A stretch of DNA of 64,000 nt from contig NZ_JAVDQI010000008.1 of the NCBI RefSeq assembly GCF_031454185.1, positions 1 to 64,000 of the forward strand, given 5' to 3'. This document shows, piece by piece, positions 61,062-64,000 of this stretch. Every line of letters starts with the position of its first letter. Position 1 is the first letter of the stretch. Below the pieces are notes generated by a model, which was not told the origin of the DNA, made no database searches, and saw only the letters and a program-made list of their open reading frames with translations. The stretch comes from Methanococcoides alaskense (GTDB taxonomy: Archaea; Halobacteriota; Methanosarcinia; Methanosarcinales; Methanosarcinaceae). Made by a program: the position numbers and the translations under genes.

Positions 61062-62267
61062 ATGAGTCCAAAAGTAATTAGATACATCCCAAGGAACCTT
61101 AAGGATCTCCTTATCGAAATGAAAGATACATCTGAACTGATGGTAGATCTTGCATATTCCGCAATGGTCTATGACGATGAGGATATTTCAGGGGAAGTTC
61201 TCGATCTTGAAGAGAAGATGGATACACTCCACTATCATATGAAAATGGCAGCTATGCTGAGTACACGCAGGATAGATGAAGCCGAAGATATGGTGGGTGT
61301 CCTTCAGGTAGCAGCTTCTGCAGAGAATATTGCAAACGCTGCCGGAGACATTGCCAAAATAATCGAGATGGATATGGGAATTCCACTTGAGCTTAAATTA
61401 GCTCTCAGGGAAGCTGAAGAGACCATTTTACGTGTCACGATCAATGAAAATTCTGATATGGTGGGTTCCACACTTGGAGATCTCGAGCTTGAGGTCGAGA
61501 CCGGTATGTGGATAATAGCTATTCGAAGACACAGCGACTGGGTATATGACCCGCACCACGATACCCGTATTCGTGCTGATGATGTGATCTTTGCAAGAGG
61601 ACATGATGAAGGTGTGCCTCTGCTTGTTGAACTTGCTACTACACAAAAATACGTTCCTCGAAGGATCGAGCATGAGAAGGCGTTAAACGATCTCGATAAA
61701 GCGGTGGATATCATTGTTGACATGAAGAACACAGCAGAACTCGCCGTAGGACTTGCTTATTCTGCATTGCTCTTTGACAATACTGATATCGCTGAGGAAG
61801 TGAAAGCCCTTGAGCGAGAGATGGATGAGATGAAATACGATCTCCAGCATTGGGTACTTGAAACAGCTAAACATGTTTCCGATGTCAACGAGCTGAGAGG
61901 GCTGTTACATCTTGCAAATGCTTCTGAATCTATTTCCGATGCTGCTTACGGGATCGCAGATACGGTCCTTCGAGATATAGACCTTCACCCCGTCATCACG
62001 ATCGCTGTGCGTGAATCAGATGAGGTGATAACAAAGCTTCGGGTCGAAGGCTGTTCACCCATCATTGGAAAGTCATACCGCGAACTGAAGCTGGGAACCG
62101 AGACCGGGATCCATATCATGGCAGTCAAACGTGCTGAACGTTGGGTATATAGCCCAAGTGCCAAAACAACAGTTCAGGAAGGCGATATTCTGATAGGACG
62201 TGGCTCCCATACAAGCGAAGAAGCATTACTGGAAATGTGTGCCTGTCCGATAAGAGGAGATAGCTGA
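61062..62267 (+). CDS. Two-repeat PhoU/TrkA-C regulatory protein
   Basis: The 401-aa protein consists of two equal repeats. Each has a PhoU-like helical part (MKDTSELMVDLAYSAMVYDD; MKNTAELAVGLAYSALLFDN) and a TrkA-C ligand-binding part (LGDLELEVETGMWIIAIRRH; YRELKLGTETGIHIMAVKRA, with ADDVIFARG and EGDILIGRG). Such proteins (COG3273-like) gate or sense for cation transporters. Directly following the two transporter halves, with the same internal doubling, it probably controls them. TATA-like AT-rich DNA at 60950-61025 suggests its own promoter. Confidence 0.83.
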   Translation: MSPKVIRYIPRNLKDLLIEMKDTSELMVDLAYSAMVYDDEDISGEVLDLEEKMDTLHYHMKMAAMLSTRRIDEAEDMVGVLQVAASAENIANAAGDIAKIIEMDMGIPLELKLALREAEETILRVTINENSDMVGSTLGDLELEVETGMWIIAIRRHSDWVYDPHHDTRIRADDVIFARGHDEGVPLLVELATTQKYVPRRIEHEKALNDLDKAVDIIVDMKNTAELAVGLAYSALLFDNTDIAEEVKALEREMDEMKYDLQHWVLETAKHVSDVNELRGLLHLANASESISDAAYGIADTVLRDIDLHPVITIAVRESDEVITKLRVEGCSPIIGKSYRELKLGTETGIHIMAVKRAERWVYSPSAKTTVQEGDILIGRGSHTSEEALLEMCACPIRGDS

Positions 62268-62744
62268 TCATCTCAGACTCTTTTTTAACCAGAATTTGAC
62301 ATCAAGATCGATCTAATATTTTTAGTTTTGATCGAGTCGATCAAAATATTCAATAAAAGCTAAGAACATGTGACATAGTTCCAGGTGACAATATATCTTT
62401 TCCGATCGGAACGATTCTGGCAGTTGAATAATTCTATGATGTCCTGATTATCCCGATATTTTGGTAAACACAAGAAGAATGGGATTGACATCACCAACTT
62501 GCTGAAAGCACCTGTGAGATAAAAGTTCACATATAATTTTAGCATTCGTAATCTACTGGATGTGTGGATCATGTTGATGATCTGGAATAATTTATTTAAA
62601 ACTGGTAATATATAGATGAAATAAGTCATTCGCACATTCGAATATATCCAATTTAGGAACTCAAATTGGCCGATGTTAACACCACCCTCCTTAAGTAGTA
62701 ACACCTCCTTTATAAATGATGGAAGAAACACAATCGGATTTACA
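62268..62744. other. Intergenic region before the nucleotidyltransferase
   Basis: No supported gene is seen. A reverse-strand open frame of 140 codons at 62360-62782 overlaps the start of the next gene and has no family features. The region is AT-rich with promoter-like tracts. Confidence 0.4.
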
Positions 62745-63494
62745 ATGAACTCAGACCACAGTGATCGTGGTAATAGAGCCATAACTACAGCATTACTATT
62801 GGCAGCCGGTAAGGGCAGCCGTCTTTATCCTCTGACTAAAAATACACCGAAATGTCTCACAATGGTTCATGAGGCATCTATTCTTGAACGACTTGTCATC
62901 AATTTGAAAAAGCAAGGGTTCAAACGTCTTGTTGTAGTCACAGGATACCAGGAAAAATGCATTCGTGACTTTTTAGAAACGCGGGCTTGCGGAATGGAAA
63001 TTGATTATATTACAAGCCCCCTTTATGCGACCACCAATAACATCTATTCACTCTGGATGGCACGTGATATTATTAATGAGCCGTTTTTGCTTATTGAAAG
63101 TGATCTTGTTTTTGACGGATCCCTTCTGGATGAAATGTGTTCTCCTGATAAAATTGCCGTTGCACGCATGGAACCGTGGCTAAATGGTTCTACTGTCACG
63201 GTCAATAGCTCCCAAAATGTTAAGAAATTCCATACTGGGATTGCAGAAGCTCTTGATGAGATCAGATACAAGACTGTTAACATTTACAGTTTTTCGCTTT
63301 CTTCATGGCATCGTATTACAGAAAGACTAGATAAGTACATTTCAGCTGGCAGAGTGAACGACTATTATGAAACCGTATTTGCAGAAATGGTGGCTGATGA
63401 TAGTCTCGCTCTTAAAACAGTCTCATTTGACAGCAAAAGATGGTATGAGATCGATACAATTGCAGATCTGGCAAAGGCTGAGAAACTATTTTAG
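62745..63494 (+). CDS. NTP transferase (LicC/PntC-like cytidylyltransferase)
   Basis: From ATG 62745 the protein has 249 aa. ITTALLLAAGKGSRLYPLTK plus NTPKCLTMV (about residues 13-41) is the nucleotidyltransferase signature with the catalytic K/R. FLLIESDLVFDGSLLDEM provides the metal aspartate. TTNNIYSLWMARDII and the RWYEIDTIADLAKAEKLF end resemble phosphocholine cytidylyltransferase LicC and phosphonate-tailoring PntC. A longer form from 62673 has an unconserved start. The next gene is an aminotransferase, as in pathways that make aminoethylphosphonate head groups; the substrate is not proven. Confidence 0.78.
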   Translation: MNSDHSDRGNRAITTALLLAAGKGSRLYPLTKNTPKCLTMVHEASILERLVINLKKQGFKRLVVVTGYQEKCIRDFLETRACGMEIDYITSPLYATTNNIYSLWMARDIINEPFLLIESDLVFDGSLLDEMCSPDKIAVARMEPWLNGSTVTVNSSQNVKKFHTGIAEALDEIRYKTVNIYSFSLSSWHRITERLDKYISAGRVNDYYETVFAEMVADDSLALKTVSFDSKRWYEIDTIADLAKAEKLF

Positions 63495-63725
63495 GCGGAC
63501 AAATACGAAACAATAATTCCTTACAACACCAAACCGCATACTCTTGGAAGATCAAGGCAGTTTTTCCAACAATCAAAGTGCGGGTTGAAGGGGAGGACCG
63601 TTCGTTCACTTTCCGGTTTAAAGCCATTACCTAAATCCAACTCTTTAAATTTAAAGCCAATTCATGAGATTAAGGCTTTAAAAAATGAAGTGCCATATCA
63701 AAATCATTTAAGGGAATAATACCTG
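63495..63725. other. Spacer between nucleotidyltransferase and aminotransferase
   Basis: No gene is seen. AAGGGAATAATACCTG at 63709-63725 can serve as ribosome-binding sequence for the next gene. Confidence 0.35.
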
Positions 63726-64000
63726 ATGCAACATAATTACAAGACTCAAACTGAAAAATACGAATTCGTTTCCGGACAGCATGGTGGTTACTATCGCCAT
63801 GACTTTATTGATCATGCTTATCTTTACAATCTGTATTTCCCGCCAGAGGCAGTTTTTACAACCCTTAAAGATCAAATCCACGATATTGTCCTTAACTATC
63901 CGATCGCACAGGATGCACTTGCCGGTCTTATAGGGGATGTGATCCACCAACCTGCTGAAAGGATCGTTGTGGGAAATGGTGCTGCCGAACTAATCAAGAT
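63726..64000 (+). CDS. PLP-dependent aminotransferase, N-terminal part (runs off right edge)
   Basis: The frame is open from ATG 63726 to the edge (91 residues): MQHNYKTQTEKYEFVSGQHG, DFIDHAYLYNLYFPPEAVFT, and on to NYPIAQDALAGLIGDVIHQP and RIVVGNGAAELIK. The NYP...L...I...P...I.VGNGAxELI series is the fold-type I aminotransferase start (histidinol-phosphate/threonine-phosphate decarboxylase type). The PLP lysine is beyond the window. Proximity to the nucleotidyltransferase suggests a shared pathway. Confidence 0.75.
   Translation, partial: MQHNYKTQTEKYEFVSGQHGGYYRHDFIDHAYLYNLYFPPEAVFTTLKDQIHDIVLNYPIAQDALAGLIGDVIHQPAERIVVGNGAAELIK

Noticed and set aside
62360..62782. Reverse-strand open frame of 140 codons
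   Set aside because: It overlaps the start of the nucleotidyltransferase gene and shows no family pattern, no ribosome-binding site and no promoter. It is probably chance in AT-rich DNA.

Overview
The window reads as a chromosomal segment of a methylotrophic methanogen of the Methanosarcinales, plausibly near Methanococcoides or Methanolobus. The evidence is a methanogenesis marker protein 11 gene, an IorAB aryl-pyruvate oxidoreductase with an acyl-CoA ligase, archaeal TATA boxes placed 20-30 nt before start codons (near-leaderless genes), a divided MgtE-type transporter, and low-GC, AT-rich spacers. The genus is an inference. No rRNA, no complete tRNA and no CRISPR array was found.

Layout. 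0-3.4 kb: an edge-truncated tnpB, asd (aspartate semialdehyde dehydrogenase), and a complete-looking IS200/IS605-type tnpB with an omega-RNA-like 3' end inserted just upstream of asd. 3.5-7.2 kb: a Na+/solute symporter with a 39-aa partner, a MobB-MoaE fusion and RadC. 7.2-8.5 kb: a TIR-domain gene and a small membrane-protein gene between two perfect 27-bp direct repeats, one of which is the end of radC. 8.6-11 kb: methanogenesis marker 11 overlapping an IorA-like TPP enzyme. 11-17.3 kb: degenerate DNA, a 1000-bp IS5-like element with an 8-bp target duplication, a clearly foreign GC-rich gene for a protein of about 1210 aa, and a broken cas1-like gene. 17.4-33 kb: core functions, namely the pstSCAB-phoU phosphate operon, an acetate-transporter-like gene, pyrC, a KaiC-like ATPase, iorA-iorB-paaK, and a second symporter with a 29-aa partner. 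33.5-40.4 kb: a Type I restriction-modification operon with a linked HEPN-like gene, preceded by a cas1 3' fragment. 40.4-51 kb: a run of small membrane-protein families (acyltransferase 3, DUF998, three DUF4386 genes and one DUF4386 remnant, 2TM, CPBP, TspO-like) with pseudogene copies. 51-59.7 kb: ModA, then an accessory island with a pentapeptide-repeat gene, two cas1 fragments, an ApeA-like defence gene, a metallophosphoesterase and two DUF2589 genes, punctuated by a mosaic repeat that includes the promoter region of the following mgtE. 59.7-62.3 kb: two MgtE-like half transporters and a two-repeat PhoU/TrkA-C regulator. 62.7 kb to the end: a nucleotidyltransferase and the start of an aminotransferase.

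The most interesting pattern is in the accessory DNA. Four C-terminal fragments of a Cas1-like gene each lie within about 20-240 bp of an accessory or defence gene (hsdRMS, ApeA, the pentapeptide protein, the foreign giant gene). The TIR cassette likewise carries a copy of the 3' end of its neighbour, radC. A family of repeats resembling the 3' end of a tRNA-Leu gene, and a composite repeat built partly from the mgtE promoter, mark the edges of cargo blocks. Together these suggest repeated site-directed insertion that duplicates gene 3' ends. That is an inference, because no integrase gene is visible here.
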